Assembly (NCBI RefSeq): GCF_936927845.1
Contig: NZ_CAKZHV010000060.1
Coordinates: 1-64,000, forward strand
Source of the DNA: an uncultured Sphingomonas sp.
Lineage (GTDB): Bacteria > Pseudomonadota > Alphaproteobacteria > Sphingomonadales > Sphingomonadaceae
Reading direction: 5' to 3'
Length of the DNA stretch: 64,000 bases
Shown: piece by piece, positions 40,543-51,275 of the stretch
Layout of the letters: the number at the start of each line of letters is the position of its first letter
Position numbering within the stretch: the stretch's first letter is position 1
Translations under genes and position numbers: made by a program
The notes under the pieces: generated by a model
The model's database searches: none
What the model was told of the DNA's origin: nothing
Seen by the model: the letters and a program-made list of their open reading frames with translations, nothing else

Positions 40543-41843
40543 TCAACGACGCTCGTACGCCTTGGGCAGCGCACCCTCGGTCGGCGTCAGATAGCGGTCG
40601 CGCAGCTCGGTCTGGCGCGATCGCATCGGCTGCGGCTTGCCGTCGATCCAGATCGCGACCGGCTTTGACGACAGCTCCAGCGGATCACCGTCCCACATCA
40701 CCACGTCGCCGCGGCGGCCGGCGCGAAGCGACCCGATCTCGCCGTCCATTCCCAGCGCCGCCGCCGGCCCGCTGGTGATCGCGGCGAGCGCGTGCCCCCA
40801 GTCGAGCCCGGTCGCACCCGGCACGCGCGTGATCGCGACCAGATTGCCCGCGAACTGCTTCACGACATGCTCGCCCGGCGCGTCATTGTAGCCGAGGGTC
40901 GAGAGCGCCACCGTCACGCCCGCGGCCGACATGCGCCCGACGTTCGATTCGGTCGCGGCGACCTGCTCGAACGAGGCGGGCAGATCGGCGAGCGCCTGCG
41001 CGATCACGGGCACGCGCGCGGCGGCGATCTCGCGCGCGACCAGCCAGCCTTCGGCGACGCCCACCAACACCAGCTTCACCTGCGGATAATCACGCTTCAA
41101 TGACAGCACCGCACGGATGTCGCTCGCGCGCTCGACATGGACGAGCAGCGGCACGCGCCCGTCGAGCACCTGCACCAGCGCCTGCGCGTCACCGCGCTTG
41201 ATCAGCGCGTCGCGCCCGCGGCCGTCGAATGCGGCGGGGCTGCGGCGGTAATCCTGCGCCTGCGCGAAGGCGTCGCGAAGTGCGGCATAAGCGGCGGGGC
41301 GGCTACCCCCGGCCTGCTGCGCGCCCTCTTCGCCCAGTTCGACATATTGGAACGCGCGCGGGCGGATCACCGCGTCGGCGTCGCCGCCCAGCCCGATCAC
41401 CGCGCCCTGCCCTGCGAAGATCGACCCCGCGGTGCGCGGCGAGACGATCGCGCGCGTCACCCCGCCCAGCCGCTCGTTCGCGATCAGCACGCTCGACGGA
41501 TTGATCGCGGGTGCGATGTCGATCGCGGCGTTGAACGGCGATTGCCGCGCGGTCACGTCGTTGCTTTCCTCGACCCCGGCGGCATCCTCCAGCCCCAGGT
41601 TGGAGAAGCCCGCGACGAAGCCGGGCGCGACCCATTTGCCGGTGGCGTCGATCACCTGCGCACCCGCGGGCACCGCGACCCCGCGTCCGGCGGCGACGAC
41701 CCGGCCGTCCTGCACCACGACAGTACCGCCCGGAATCGGCGCGGAGCCGTCACCGATCGCCACGGTACCGCCGGTGATCGCGACAGTCTGCGCGGTTGCG
41801 GGGGCCGAGATGAACGCAGCGGCAGCGAGAAGGAAAGCGCGCT

Positions 41844-41847
<4 letters not shown>
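40543..41847 (-). CDS. Amidohydrolase-like protein lacking the metal motif
   Basis: A 434-residue exported protein of the amidohydrolase superfamily (signal MKRAFLLAAAAFISAPATA). The composite fold is kept (AITGGTVAIGDGSAPIPGGTVVVQDGRVVAAG; a late GRRGDVVMWDGDPLE), but the metal-binding PGxIDxHxHxG is VAPGFVAGFSNLGLE, so both histidines are gone. The usual late Asp is also replaced (ALSTLGYNDAP). It probably has no hydrolase activity and may be a partner of the intact enzyme upstream, whose stop overlaps its ATG by four bases. What it binds is not known. Confidence 0.85.
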
Positions 41848-43277
<1,430 letters not shown>

Positions 43278-43538
43278 TCCCTGCCCCCGTTCTCGTTGTG
43301 GCAGCGATCCTGACGCGGGCGCCGGGGCCGCGCAAGCGCTAAACGATCGAGCTCGCCAAAGCCGTGTTCGATGAACAATTTGAGACAGACGTTACATCAT
43401 GCGCCGCTGATCGACGTAGAGGTTACCGAAGATTAATCGATTAACGCTGATCCACTTATGTTGATTTTTACAAACGACTATATTGACGCACTTCGATCCA
43501 ACGTTATTTGTAGCGTCGACAACAAGGAGCCAGGCGAA
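43278..43538. other. AT-rich upstream region of the MucR gene
   Basis: This region is divergent between the amidohydrolases and mucR, and the part from 43370 is conspicuously AT-rich for this genome. It includes the 12-base palindrome at 43433 and a TTGACG hexamer near 43484 that may be a -35 box. MucR proteins bind AT-rich DNA and often autoregulate, so this is a good candidate target. Confidence 0.45.
43433..43444. promoter_or_regulatory. Perfect AT-rich palindrome before mucR
   Basis: TTAATCGATTAA is a perfect 12-base palindrome about 95 bases upstream of the MucR start codon in an AT-rich tract. It is a candidate autoregulatory site, as MucR/Ros proteins bind AT-rich sites with TpA steps. 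Confidence 0.35.
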
Positions 43539-44054
43539 GTGAACGACGACGTGACGACCAACAACACGGTTGAGCTTGCAACCGAACTGACCATCGCCTG
43601 GCTTTCCAATCCCAACACCCGCGCCGCCAGTGAAGACGTGCCCGCCTTCCTGCAGCAGATGCATCAGGCAGTAAGCAATCTAACCGGCACCGGCGCACCC
43701 GAAAGCACCGAAGAGCCGCAGACCGAGTACACGCCCGCGGTGTCGGTGCGTAAGTCCTTGGCGTCGAAGGATCACATCATCTCGCTGATCGACGGCAAGC
43801 CGTACAAGACCTTGCGTCGTCACCTCGCCGGCCAGGGCCTGACCCCGGACGAGTATCGCCAGCGCTACGGTCTGAAGCCCGACTATCCGATGGTCGCGGA
43901 AAACTATTCGGAAGCGCGCCGCGATATGGCGAAGAAGATCGGTCTCGGTCGCAAGGCGGGTCAGACCAAGAACAACGCGTCCGAGCAGGCGGACGAGGCC
44001 GAGGCAGCACCCGCGCCGCGCCGCGGCCGCAAGCCTGCCGCCACCGAGGCCTGA
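43539..44054 (+). CDS. Ros/MucR family transcriptional regulator, zinc-ligand-less
   Basis: A 171-residue Ros/MucR protein. The DNA-binding part is HIISLIDGKPYKTLRRHLAGQGLTPDEYRQRYGL, then PMVAENYSEARRDMAKKIGLGRKAG. In zinc-binding Ros the pattern is CxxC..H..H; here the first Cys is Ser, the second Asp, and only one His is kept, so zinc cannot be held in the usual way. Zinc-less members are known in the family. The N-terminal half (TNNTVELATELTIAWLSNPN) is the oligomerisation region. GTG 43539 is preceded by AAGGAG. The C-terminal tail is Ala/Glu/Arg-rich. Confidence 0.9.
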   Translation: MNDDVTTNNTVELATELTIAWLSNPNTRAASEDVPAFLQQMHQAVSNLTGTGAPESTEEPQTEYTPAVSVRKSLASKDHIISLIDGKPYKTLRRHLAGQGLTPDEYRQRYGLKPDYPMVAENYSEARRDMAKKIGLGRKAGQTKNNASEQADEAEAAPAPRRGRKPAATEA

Positions 44055-44079
44055 TCCCTCGCCACCTTTCTCCTCGCCC

Positions 44080-44901
44080 TTGATCGACGTACGCGCCGCA
44101 CTCGCCACCCGGGTGCGCGCGCTGGTCGGATCGGGCGAGGTCGATCTGACGCGCCCGCCCGGCGACGACGGATTGTTCGGCCCGGACTCGGCCGCGTGGC
44201 GCGTCCACGGCGATTTCTCCGCCATGATGATCGGCGGCATTTCGGCGCTGCTGTTGCAGATGCTGCACCCGCTCGCGCTCGCGGGCGTGTGGGATCATTC
44301 AGGCTTCCGCGACGATCGCCACGGCCGGTTGAAGCGCACCGCACGCTTCATCGCCGCCACGACCTTCGGCTCGACCGCGACCGCGGAGGCATCGATCGCG
44401 CAGGTTCGCCGCATCCACGATCGCGTCATGGGCACGCTGCCCGACGGCACACCTTATACCGCCAACGATCCGGCACTGCTCACCTGTGTCCATGTCGCCG
44501 AGGTCGACAGTTTCCTGCGCGCCTATCTGCGCTACCGTGATCCCCGCATGAGCGTGGCCGATCAGGAGCGCTACGTCGCCGAAACCGCGATGGTCGCCGA
44601 AGCACTCGGCGCGACGGACGTGCCGCGGTCGCGCGCCGAGATCGAAGCCTATTTCGCGCGCATCCGCCCCGAGCTGCGCGCCGACCACCGCACGCGCGAG
44701 GTCGCAGCGGCACTGCTCGCGCCCGGTGATGACAAGGCTACCACCTCGGCGATGAACCTCGCGGTCGCCGCCGCGATCGACCTGCTGCCACCCTGGGCGC
44801 AGGCGCTGCACGGCCGCAGCCTGCCCGCCTTCGCCCGCCCCGCCGTTCGCATGAGCGCGAACGGCATGGGTGGCGTGCTGCGCTGGGCGTTGAAGCGCTA
44901 A
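44080..44901 (+). CDS. MpaB-like oxygenase (DUF2236)
   Basis: A 273-residue DUF2236/MpaB-type protein. It has LLQMLHPLALAGVWDHSGFRDD and GRLKRTARFIAATTFG, conserved in the family, then VHAIHDRV-like segments (RRIHDRVMG) and LTCVHVAEVDSFLRAYLRY with histidines that may bind haem b. Members such as latex-clearing protein and MpaB oxidise hydrocarbons. It starts with TTG 44080, 25 bases after mucR. The substrate is unknown. Confidence 0.85.
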   Translation: MIDVRAALATRVRALVGSGEVDLTRPPGDDGLFGPDSAAWRVHGDFSAMMIGGISALLLQMLHPLALAGVWDHSGFRDDRHGRLKRTARFIAATTFGSTATAEASIAQVRRIHDRVMGTLPDGTPYTANDPALLTCVHVAEVDSFLRAYLRYRDPRMSVADQERYVAETAMVAEALGATDVPRSRAEIEAYFARIRPELRADHRTREVAAALLAPGDDKATTSAMNLAVAAAIDLLPPWAQALHGRSLPAFARPAVRMSANGMGGVLRWALKR

Positions 44902-44917
44902 GCAGCCCCAAGCCCGC

Positions 44918-45003
44918 CGTCACTCCGGACCTGATCCGGGGTCCCGCTCCTCTCGGCGTCGGTCGAGGAAGAAGCGGGGTTCGGGCCAAGCCCGGGATGA
45001 CGG
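44918..45003. repeat. REP-like palindromic element, copy 4
   Basis: It begins CGTCACTCCGG, has GATCCGGGGTCCCGC, and ends AAGCCCGGGATGACG; the second inner arm (GCGGGGTTCGGGC) is diverged. It lies in the convergent gap between the MpaB-like gene and pal. Confidence 0.87.
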
Positions 45004-45019
45004 CGGTGGGATCAGTTAC

Positions 45020-45550
45020 TCAGTTCACCACCACGGTGACCGCGCGGCGGTTCTGCGCGTAGCTCGCCTCGTCCGAACCGAGCGCGACCGGGCGTTCCTT
45101 GCCGTAGCTGATCACGCTGATCCGCGACGGCGAGACGCCGCGCGCCGCGAGATAATTCTTCGCCGCATTGGCACGGCGATCACCCAGCGCCAGATTATAC
45201 TCGCGTGTGCCGCGCTCGTCGGCGTGACCTTCGATCGTGACCCGCACATTGGGGTAGCGCGTCAGCCACTGCACCTGCGTGTCGAGAACCGCGCGCGCCT
45301 CGCTGTCGATGTCATATTGATCGAGCCCGAACAACACGGTGTCGCTGGTCACCGATCGTTTGAAGTCGGCCGACGATCCCGGCGTCACCGCGCCCGCACC
45401 ACCGTTCAGCCCGCCATTTGGGTCCTGGTACGCCGGCGGCGGCGCCTCGCCGGCGGCGGGCGGCAGGACCGCGGGGCGCTTCTTGGAGCAGGCCGCGGTC
45501 GCCACCAGCGCAGTCGCCAGCAACATCGTCGTCGTCAATCGTGCCATCAT
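45020..45550 (-). CDS. pal: Peptidoglycan-associated lipoprotein Pal
   Basis: A 176-residue OmpA-C-type lipoprotein. The signal sequence ends at a lipobox-like ATAAC, a Pro/Gly-rich linker follows, and the peptidoglycan-binding domain has VTIEGHADERGTREYNLALG and RRANAAKNYL. It holds the outer membrane to the peptidoglycan with TolB. It is the last gene of the operon ybgC-tolQRAB-pal. GGGAGA precedes the start. Confidence 0.96.
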   Translation of the reverse strand: MMARLTTTMLLATALVATAACSKKRPAVLPPAAGEAPPPAYQDPNGGLNGGAGAVTPGSSADFKRSVTSDTVLFGLDQYDIDSEARAVLDTQVQWLTRYPNVRVTIEGHADERGTREYNLALGDRRANAAKNYLAARGVSPSRISVISYGKERPVALGSDEASYAQNRRAVTVVVN

Positions 45551-45634
45551 GCTTCTCCCGTGATGATCCCCTGGATGCCCCCAAGGCGGCGCGTTTGCGC
45601 GAAGGTAACGCGCGCTGCTGGTTGAACCAAATGC

Positions 45635-47044
45635 TTACGGCTGAAGCGGTCCCCACGCCGGATCGGACCCGTCGAGCGGCGTCGGGATGCGCCGCGCATT
45701 GACCCCGGTCAGATCGACCGACCACAGATCGGCCTTGCCGCCGCTGCCACCCCCGGTGCGGAAAAAGGTGATGACGCGGCCGTTCGGCGACCAGCTCGGT
45801 CCCTCGTCCTGATACCCGTCGGTCAGCAGCTTCTCGCCCGAGCCGTTGGGGCTCATCACGCCGATGCGGAATGATCCCGACAGCTTGGTGAACGCGATCA
45901 GGTCACCGCGCGGGCTCCACACCGGCGTCGCGTAGCGCCCGCCGCCGAAGCTGATCCGCTGCTGGTTCGACCCGTCCGCGTTCATCACGTAAATCTGCTG
46001 CCCGCCCGACCGGTCGCTCTCGAACACAATTCTGGAGCCGTCGGGCGAGTAACTGCCGCCGGTGTCGATGCCGGGCGAGTTGGTCAGCTTCTGCGGGGTG
46101 CCGCCGCCCGCGCTCGACACGCGGTAGATGTCGGTGTTGCCGCCGTCCGCGCGCGAGAACAGGATCCAGCGGCCATCGGGCGAGAAGCGCGGCGCGAACG
46201 TCGTCGCCGCATTCTGCACGACCAGCCGCTGCTTGCCCGTCCCGATATCGTAGACGTAGATCGCCGGGTTCTTGCCGACATAGCTCATGTAAACGATCGA
46301 CTGCTGGTTGGGCGCGAAACGCGGCGTCAGCACGATCGACGACCCCGCGGTCAGGAAGCGATGGTTGGCGCCGTCCTGATCCATGATCGCCAGCCGCTTG
46401 ATGCGATTGCCCTTCGGTCCCGTCTCCGAGACATAGACGACGCGGCTGTCGAAATACGGCCCCTCGCCGGTCAGCCGCGCATAGATTGCGTCGGCGCATT
46501 TGTGCGCGGCACGACGCCACTGCGACGGCGGCACGACGAAGCCCTGTCGCACCAACTCGGCGCGCGCGGTCACGTCGTACAGGTAACAACCGACCGTCAG
46601 CGACCCGTCGCCGTTGGCACGAATATAGCCCTGCACCAGCGCCTGCGCGCCCGTCCCGCCCCAGTAATCATAGGCGGGCGCGGTCACCTCGGGGAACATC
46701 ACCGTGCGCAATTGCGCGGGCGGGATCGGGGTGAACAGCCCCGATCCGCGCAGATCGTTGGCGATGATGTCGGAGAGCTGCCGCCCCAGCGCATCGGTCG
46801 ATCCCGCCGCGGTGCTGGTGACCGCGGGCGTCGGCATCGCCGGGATTGCGATCGGCATCGGCGCGGAGATGCCGCCCGTCACATCCACCTCCAGCGGCGG
46901 CGGCGTCTGTCCCGGCGCGGCTTGCGCGGGTAACTGTGGCGGTTGGGCACCGGCAGGCGGGTTGAACGAAACGGGCGGCACGTCCTGCGCCAGCGCTGGC
47001 GCCGCGAGACAGGTCAGCCCGAGAAGAAGCGCGCGAATCCTCAC
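45635..47044 (-). CDS. tolB: Tol-Pal system protein TolB
   Basis: A 469-residue periplasmic protein with a signal peptide (RIRALLLGLTCLAAPALAQ), an N-terminal D1 domain, and a WD40-like six-bladed propeller (repeats such as FSPDGRWILFSRADGGNTDIY and YSPDGSRIVFESDRSG). It binds Pal. GTG 47044 overlaps the tolA stop (GTGA) and is preferred to an in-frame TTG at 47056. A Pro/Ala-rich insert (about 20-70) follows the signal. Confidence 0.95.
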   Translation of the reverse strand: MRIRALLLGLTCLAAPALAQDVPPVSFNPPAGAQPPQLPAQAAPGQTPPPLEVDVTGGISAPMPIAIPAMPTPAVTSTAAGSTDALGRQLSDIIANDLRGSGLFTPIPPAQLRTVMFPEVTAPAYDYWGGTGAQALVQGYIRANGDGSLTVGCYLYDVTARAELVRQGFVVPPSQWRRAAHKCADAIYARLTGEGPYFDSRVVYVSETGPKGNRIKRLAIMDQDGANHRFLTAGSSIVLTPRFAPNQQSIVYMSYVGKNPAIYVYDIGTGKQRLVVQNAATTFAPRFSPDGRWILFSRADGGNTDIYRVSSAGGGTPQKLTNSPGIDTGGSYSPDGSRIVFESDRSGGQQIYVMNADGSNQQRISFGGGRYATPVWSPRGDLIAFTKLSGSFRIGVMSPNGSGEKLLTDGYQDEGPSWSPNGRVITFFRTGGGSGGKADLWSVDLTGVNARRIPTPLDGSDPAWGPLQP

Positions 47045-48168
47045 CGCAATTTCCAATTATAGTTGATGTTGCTCCACCCCCCGTTGGCGGTGGCATAATA
47101 TTCGGCCGGCAGTTTGAGCGGCGAACACCCCTTGAACGCTGCGATCCCCAGGTCGACGACGCGGCGCGCGTAACGCTGGTTGTCGTCATCGACGCCGCGC
47201 TGACGCACTACGGTCGGCGTTGCCGACAGCGTACCGTCGCGGTTGAGCCGCAGGCTCAGCGTGGTCACGATCTGGTTCGCGCCGGGACCGGGGTCGACCT
47301 GACGATCGGCGCAAGGCTGGATCTGCCGCGCGATCGCCTGCTGAATCGCAGCGAGCGCGGCACCGTCGACCCGCGCGGCCGACGGCGGTGCGTCGCTGCT
47401 CTTCGCCTTGCTCGGCTCGGCGGACAGACCTTTGAGGAAGTCGGAACCGAGCCGCCCGCCGCGCGGCCGCTCGGCCCTGGCGGTCTCGGTCGCGCCGCTG
47501 CCGCGGTTGGCGGCAGGCTTCGCCGCGGGCTTGCCCGACGATTTGGCATCGCTGGTCGCGTTGCTCGGCTTGGACGCGCTCGCCTTACCGCTGCCGGTCT
47601 GTGCCGCGGGCTTCTGCGCCGGTTTGGCAGCAGGTTTCGCCGGGGCCGGCTTGGCCGCGGGCTTCGCAGCGGATTTCGCCGGCGCTTTCTGCTCGGCCTC
47701 GCGCACCGCGGGCTTGGGTTTCGGCTGCGGCTTGGGCGCGGGGACCGGCTTGAGCTTGGGCTGCGGTTTCGGCGGCGCGGGCTTGGGCGCGGGCTTGGCG
47801 GGCGCAGGCTTCGGCTCCGGGCGCGGTTCGGGCTTGGGCTCTGGCTTAGGTGCCGGTTTGGGCGGCGGTGCCGGCGCAGGTGCAGGTGCAGGCGCTGGCG
47901 CCGGTTCGGGCGCGGGCTCCGGCTCGGCGGCGGGCGGCGCCGCGTCCTCGGGCTCGCCTTCTTCCGGCGACACGCGCTCGGACGGTGCCTCGCTGCTCGC
48001 CGGCGCGGCCGCCTCCAGCGCGACCTCGGGCACCAAGCTGACCTCGACCGGCGTCTGCTTCAGCTTGACCGGATTGGGCGTGTCGAGAAAGCCGAGCGAC
48101 ATCGCGCCGAACAGCAGGACGTGTCCTGCGACGGCAACGCCGAGACCGACCTTCTCGGTGCGGTCCAT
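47041..48168 (-). CDS. tolA: TolA-like energy transducer
   Basis: The 375-residue protein has an N-terminal membrane helix (VGLGVAVAGHVLLFGAMSL), a very long Pro/Lys/Ala-rich periplasmic spacer (about 60-240, PAPAPAPAP and PKPEPKPEP runs), and a C-terminal globular domain with a TonB/TolA-like fold (CADRQVDPGPGANQIVTTLSLRLNRDGTL). It connects TolQR to TolB/Pal. ATG 48168 with GGGAGG upstream overlaps tolR (TGATG). The spacer makes the DNA here repetitive. Confidence 0.93.
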   Translation of the reverse strand: MDRTEKVGLGVAVAGHVLLFGAMSLGFLDTPNPVKLKQTPVEVSLVPEVALEAAAPASSEAPSERVSPEEGEPEDAAPPAAEPEPAPEPAPAPAPAPAPAPPPKPAPKPEPKPEPRPEPKPAPAKPAPKPAPPKPQPKLKPVPAPKPQPKPKPAVREAEQKAPAKSAAKPAAKPAPAKPAAKPAQKPAAQTGSGKASASKPSNATSDAKSSGKPAAKPAANRGSGATETARAERPRGGRLGSDFLKGLSAEPSKAKSSDAPPSAARVDGAALAAIQQAIARQIQPCADRQVDPGPGANQIVTTLSLRLNRDGTLSATPTVVRQRGVDDDNQRYARRVVDLGIAAFKGCSPLKLPAEYYATANGGWSNINYNWKLR

Positions 48169-48599
48169 CAATCCTCCCCGACCGTCACCAGCGCGACACG
48201 GTTCAACCCGGCGCGGTTCAGCTCGCCCATCACGCGCATCACCTGCCCGTAATCGAGCTTGCGGTCAGCGCGCAGATACACCTGCGGCGGCTCGGACCCA
48301 CGCGCCGCCGCCGCGATCGCATCAAGCCGCGCCGAAAGCGTGTCGAACGACATCTCTTCCTTTGCGATGAAGATGCGGCCCTGTTCGTCGAGCGAGATTT
48401 CGGTCGGCTGCTTTTCCTGGTCGAGCGGCTTGGCGCGGCTGTCGGGCAGGTTCACCGGCACGCCCGCGGTCAACAGCGGCGCGGTCACCATGAAGATGAT
48501 CAGCAGCACCAGCATCACGTCGACCAGCGGGGTCACGTTGATGTCCGCCATCGGCGCGCGCCGCCCGCGGCTCCGCCCGGAAGGAAGATGCATCGCCAT
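48168..48599 (-). CDS. tolR: Tol-Pal proton channel subunit TolR
   Basis: A 143-residue ExbD/TolR protein. The N terminus leads into INVTPLVDVMLVLLIIFMV, with the proton-carrying Asp of the membrane helix, then a periplasmic domain. It works with TolQ to energise TolA. It lies 12 bases after tolQ and overlaps tolA. Confidence 0.96.
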   Translation of the reverse strand: MAMHLPSGRSRGRRAPMADINVTPLVDVMLVLLIIFMVTAPLLTAGVPVNLPDSRAKPLDQEKQPTEISLDEQGRIFIAKEEMSFDTLSARLDAIAAAARGSEPPQVYLRADRKLDYGQVMRVMGELNRAGLNRVALVTVGED

Positions 48600-48611
48600 C
48601 GCGTCGGCCTC

Positions 48612-49304
48612 TCAGCGCTCGCGGTCGAGCTGGCGCGACAAGGTCGCGTGGAAGCCATCGGCGAAGCGGTTCAATCGCGCCTCGATCCGGTTGATGCCGT
48701 GGCTGAACCGATTGTACGCGATCACCGCCGGGATCGCCGCGAACAGCCCGATCGCGGTCGCGAACAGCGCCTCGGCGATGCCGGGTGCCACCACCGCCAG
48801 GCTGGTGTTCTGCTGGCTCGCGATCGAGGTAAAGCTGCGCATGATGCCCCAGACGGTGCCGAACAACCCCACGAATGGCGCGACCGAGCCGACGGTCGCC
48901 AGCACGTTCAGCCGGTCGGACAGTTCGTCGATCTCCTTCGCGACCGCCGCGCCCATCGTGGTGGCAAGCCGGTCGCGCGTGCCCTCGCGGTCGATCACCT
49001 GTCCCTGCGTCGAGCGCCGCCATTCCGCCACGCCCGCCGCCAGCACGCGGGCCGACGGCAGATCGGCATTGCCCTTCGCCTTGTAGAAGGCGTCGATATC
49101 CTCCGCCTTCCAGAAATCGCGCTCGAACGTCTCGGTCGCCTTGCGCGTGCGCCCGACCTTCAGCCAGAACATGACAATGATCGCCCAGGTCCAGATGCTG
49201 GCGAGCAGCAGCCCCAGCATCACGCCCTTCACCACCCAGTCGGCCTGAAGGAACAAGGCGATCGGCGACAGCGTCGCCGCGTCGGTGTTCACTATCGGGT
49301 TCAA
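48612..49304 (-). CDS. tolQ: Tol-Pal proton channel subunit TolQ
   Basis: A 230-residue ExbB/TolQ protein with three membrane helices: about 25-48 (GVMLGLLLASIWTWAIIVMF), then VGSVAPFVGLFGTVWGIM and IAEALFATAIGLFAAIPAVIAYN. It forms the ion-driven motor with TolR. The start is TTG 49304, which overlaps the ybgC stop (TTGA) and has GGGGAG upstream. A GTG at 49289 is less well placed. Confidence 0.96.
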   Translation of the reverse strand: MNPIVNTDAATLSPIALFLQADWVVKGVMLGLLLASIWTWAIIVMFWLKVGRTRKATETFERDFWKAEDIDAFYKAKGNADLPSARVLAAGVAEWRRSTQGQVIDREGTRDRLATTMGAAVAKEIDELSDRLNVLATVGSVAPFVGLFGTVWGIMRSFTSIASQQNTSLAVVAPGIAEALFATAIGLFAAIPAVIAYNRFSHGINRIEARLNRFADGFHATLSRQLDRER

Positions 49305-49780
49305 GTGACAGGCTCCCCAGTATCAAGATCGTTGGTAGGCGTTAGCGTGCGGTACAGGTCGAGCCACGCCGCCGGTTGCCGCCGCGGTCGCCCGTCGGGT
49401 CCGACCAGCGCCGCGGTGACGACGCCGCGCGTCAACAAGAGCGCGTCGCGCCTGACTGTCTGATGAATGACGACGCGCGCGGGCGTCACGGCCTCCACAG
49501 TGGACTCCACCACCAATGCGTCGTCGAGCCGCGCCGGCGCGGCATAGCGGATCTGGAGGTCGTGGATCGCATAGGCGCCGCCTCCGCCCTCGAAATGCGC
49601 GCGCTGGTCGATGCCGGCAACGCGCAGCATGTCCGACCGCGCGCGCTCCATGTAACGCAGGTAATTGGCGTGGTAGACGACGCCCGACAGGTCGGTGTCC
49701 TCGAAATAGACGCGCAGCGGGAACAGGTGCACCCTGCCCTCGAAGCCTCCACTCGCGGGCATTGGTCCGCCATCCGACAT
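49301..49780 (-). CDS. ybgC: Tol-Pal-associated acyl-CoA thioesterase YbgC
   Basis: A 159-residue hotdog thioesterase with FEDTDLSGVVYHANYLRYMERAR, the YbgC/4HBT signature. It is the first gene of the Tol-Pal operon and hydrolyses short acyl-CoA esters. ATG 49780 gives a normal length; an upstream codon at 49840 would add 20 residues. Coupled to tolQ by a four-base overlap. Confidence 0.93.
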   Translation of the reverse strand: MSDGGPMPASGGFEGRVHLFPLRVYFEDTDLSGVVYHANYLRYMERARSDMLRVAGIDQRAHFEGGGGAYAIHDLQIRYAAPARLDDALVVESTVEAVTPARVVIHQTVRRDALLLTRGVVTAALVGPDGRPRRQPAAWLDLYRTLTPTNDLDTGEPVT

Positions 49781-49856
49781 TCGTCGCGCTTTAACCAAGA
49801 CTTGGGCGCGACGGAAGACCGCTCGCGGCAGGCTCGACACGCCGGTCGAGCGCGAC

Positions 49857-50654
49857 CTAGTTCAGCGCGGACGCGTCCACGCTGATCCGCGGCAGGTCCT
49901 TTGCGACCAGCGGCGTCGCGCTCGCGGCGGGAACGACCTGCGTCACCACTTGCGCGCGTGGCTCACCACCCGGCACCGGCTGTACCGTCGCGGCGGTTGC
50001 CACCACGGGTGCGGCGAGCGGGCGCGGGCCGACCGGCACCAGTGCCGCCTGCGTCCGCCACGCATCATAAGCGCGAAAGAAGTTGGTGAAGGGCTGGTCC
50101 AGCGCCGCGAGCTGCACGCTCGCGAACTGCGCGAACTCCGCCTCGGGCACGGTCGGTGCGGCCGACAGCGCCTGCTTCGCCGCGGCACAGAAGCCAGCGC
50201 GCGCGAAATCCTGCGACCAGTAATTGTAGAGCCGTGTCATCGCGTCGTCGTAACTGTCGCGCCAGTCGCCGCCACGCGCCTTGAACTCGGCCGACAGGCT
50301 GGCCTCCGCCTTCGCCAGTACCGCTTTGCGCGCGGTCAGCATCGTGTTGTACGCCGCCGTCGTCTGCGCCTCGTCGCCGTCACGGCACGCGAGCGCCGCG
50401 ACGTTCAGCGCGGTACGCAAATGCCACATCGTCGCGGCCTCGGTCAGCGCGCGATTCGGCGTGGCATAGCTGCCGTCCGCCATTCGCACGGGGATGACCA
50501 TGCCCGGCCGCCCGCCCTTGGGCATCGGCGCCACGGCCGGCGCGGGCGCTGGCAGCGTCGCGACGACCGGCGGCGGTGCGGCGACCTTCGCGCAGCCACC
50601 GAGCAGCGCGACGACACCGACGACGGCGAGTTGATGGAGCGGCAACCTACGCAT
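49857..50654 (-). CDS. Probable lipoprotein, function unknown
   Basis: A 265-residue protein with a lipobox signal (VALLGGCAK, cysteine near 21). A Pro/Ala-rich linker follows, then a helical domain with NRALTEAATMWHLRTALNVAALACRDGDEAQTTAAYNTML and SYDDAMTRLYNYWSQDFARAGFC. Cysteines at ACRD and FCAA may pair. ATG 50654 has a GAAGGA ribosome-binding site. It could have an envelope role near the Tol-Pal genes, but no family name can be given. Confidence 0.75.
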   Translation of the reverse strand: MRRLPLHQLAVVGVVALLGGCAKVAAPPPVVATLPAPAPAVAPMPKGGRPGMVIPVRMADGSYATPNRALTEAATMWHLRTALNVAALACRDGDEAQTTAAYNTMLTARKAVLAKAEASLSAEFKARGGDWRDSYDDAMTRLYNYWSQDFARAGFCAAAKQALSAAPTVPEAEFAQFASVQLAALDQPFTNFFRAYDAWRTQAALVPVGPRPLAAPVVATAATVQPVPGGEPRAQVVTQVVPAASATPLVAKDLPRISVDASALN

Positions 50655-50719
50655 CACAAATCCTTCCCGCCCCCCGGCAGGACTCGCTGACTACACGGCC
50701 AATGGTTAACGCACGGTAA

Positions 50720-51178
50720 TCATGCGGCGAAGCGTTCCCGATGTTCGTCGGCATCGTCGTTCGCCGCGCGCTCGCCCGCAGCTCTCCGCGATCGGCGCTG
50801 CCGACCGGCCCTGGCGATACGACGACCCACCAGGCGCGCCATCGTGCCCGAAACACCGCTGCATCGCGATGCCGTGATGGTCAGCACCGCGACGCCCGCC
50901 TCCACCAGCGTGCCGATCTCGAATGTCAGCGCCCATGAGACGAATTCCGGTGCGGCCAGCGACAGGAACCCGATCAGGTCACCCGCCTCGAACCACATCG
51001 CCGTGCCGACCACGACCGTGACCGCAACGGCCATCAGGATGTGCGACGGCGTGATCCGGTTGAGCGCAGCAGCGGGACGCTCGACCAACAGGTGGCGCAA
51101 CCCCCGCACGTAACGGGCCTCGGGCGCGACCAGCATCAGCAACCATGCCCCGATCAACGCCGCACCGATCACCGCCAT
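50720..51178 (-). CDS. Small integral membrane protein, function unknown
   Basis: A 152-residue protein with three hydrophobic segments: about 3-17, 47-62 (HILMAVAVTVVVGTAMWF) and 80-105, then a strongly basic tail (RLVGRRIARAGRQRRSRR). The tail may contact RNA or DNA or may be disordered. It is next to the lipoprotein gene on the same strand. No family was recognised. Confidence 0.6.
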   Translation of the reverse strand: MAVIGAALIGAWLLMLVAPEARYVRGLRHLLVERPAAALNRITPSHILMAVAVTVVVGTAMWFEAGDLIGFLSLAAPEFVSWALTFEIGTLVEAGVAVLTITASRCSGVSGTMARLVGRRIARAGRQRRSRRAAGERAANDDADEHRERFAA

Positions 51179-51275
51179 GCCGTCCTCCCGCGATAAGACC
51201 CAGCCTAGCGCATTCGGCGGGCGGCGCGACCGTCGCTCGCGGAGGCGCTTGGGCCCGAGTGCCGCGACCCCGCGG

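Noticed and set aside
43461..43474. TTGATTTTTACAAA as an FNR box before mucR.
   Set aside because: The second half-site reads ACAAA rather than ATCAA, in an AT-rich tract where partial matches are common.
47590..47930. Repetitive GGC/GCC sequence suggesting a repeat.
   Set aside because: It encodes the Lys/Pro/Ala-rich spacer of TolA.
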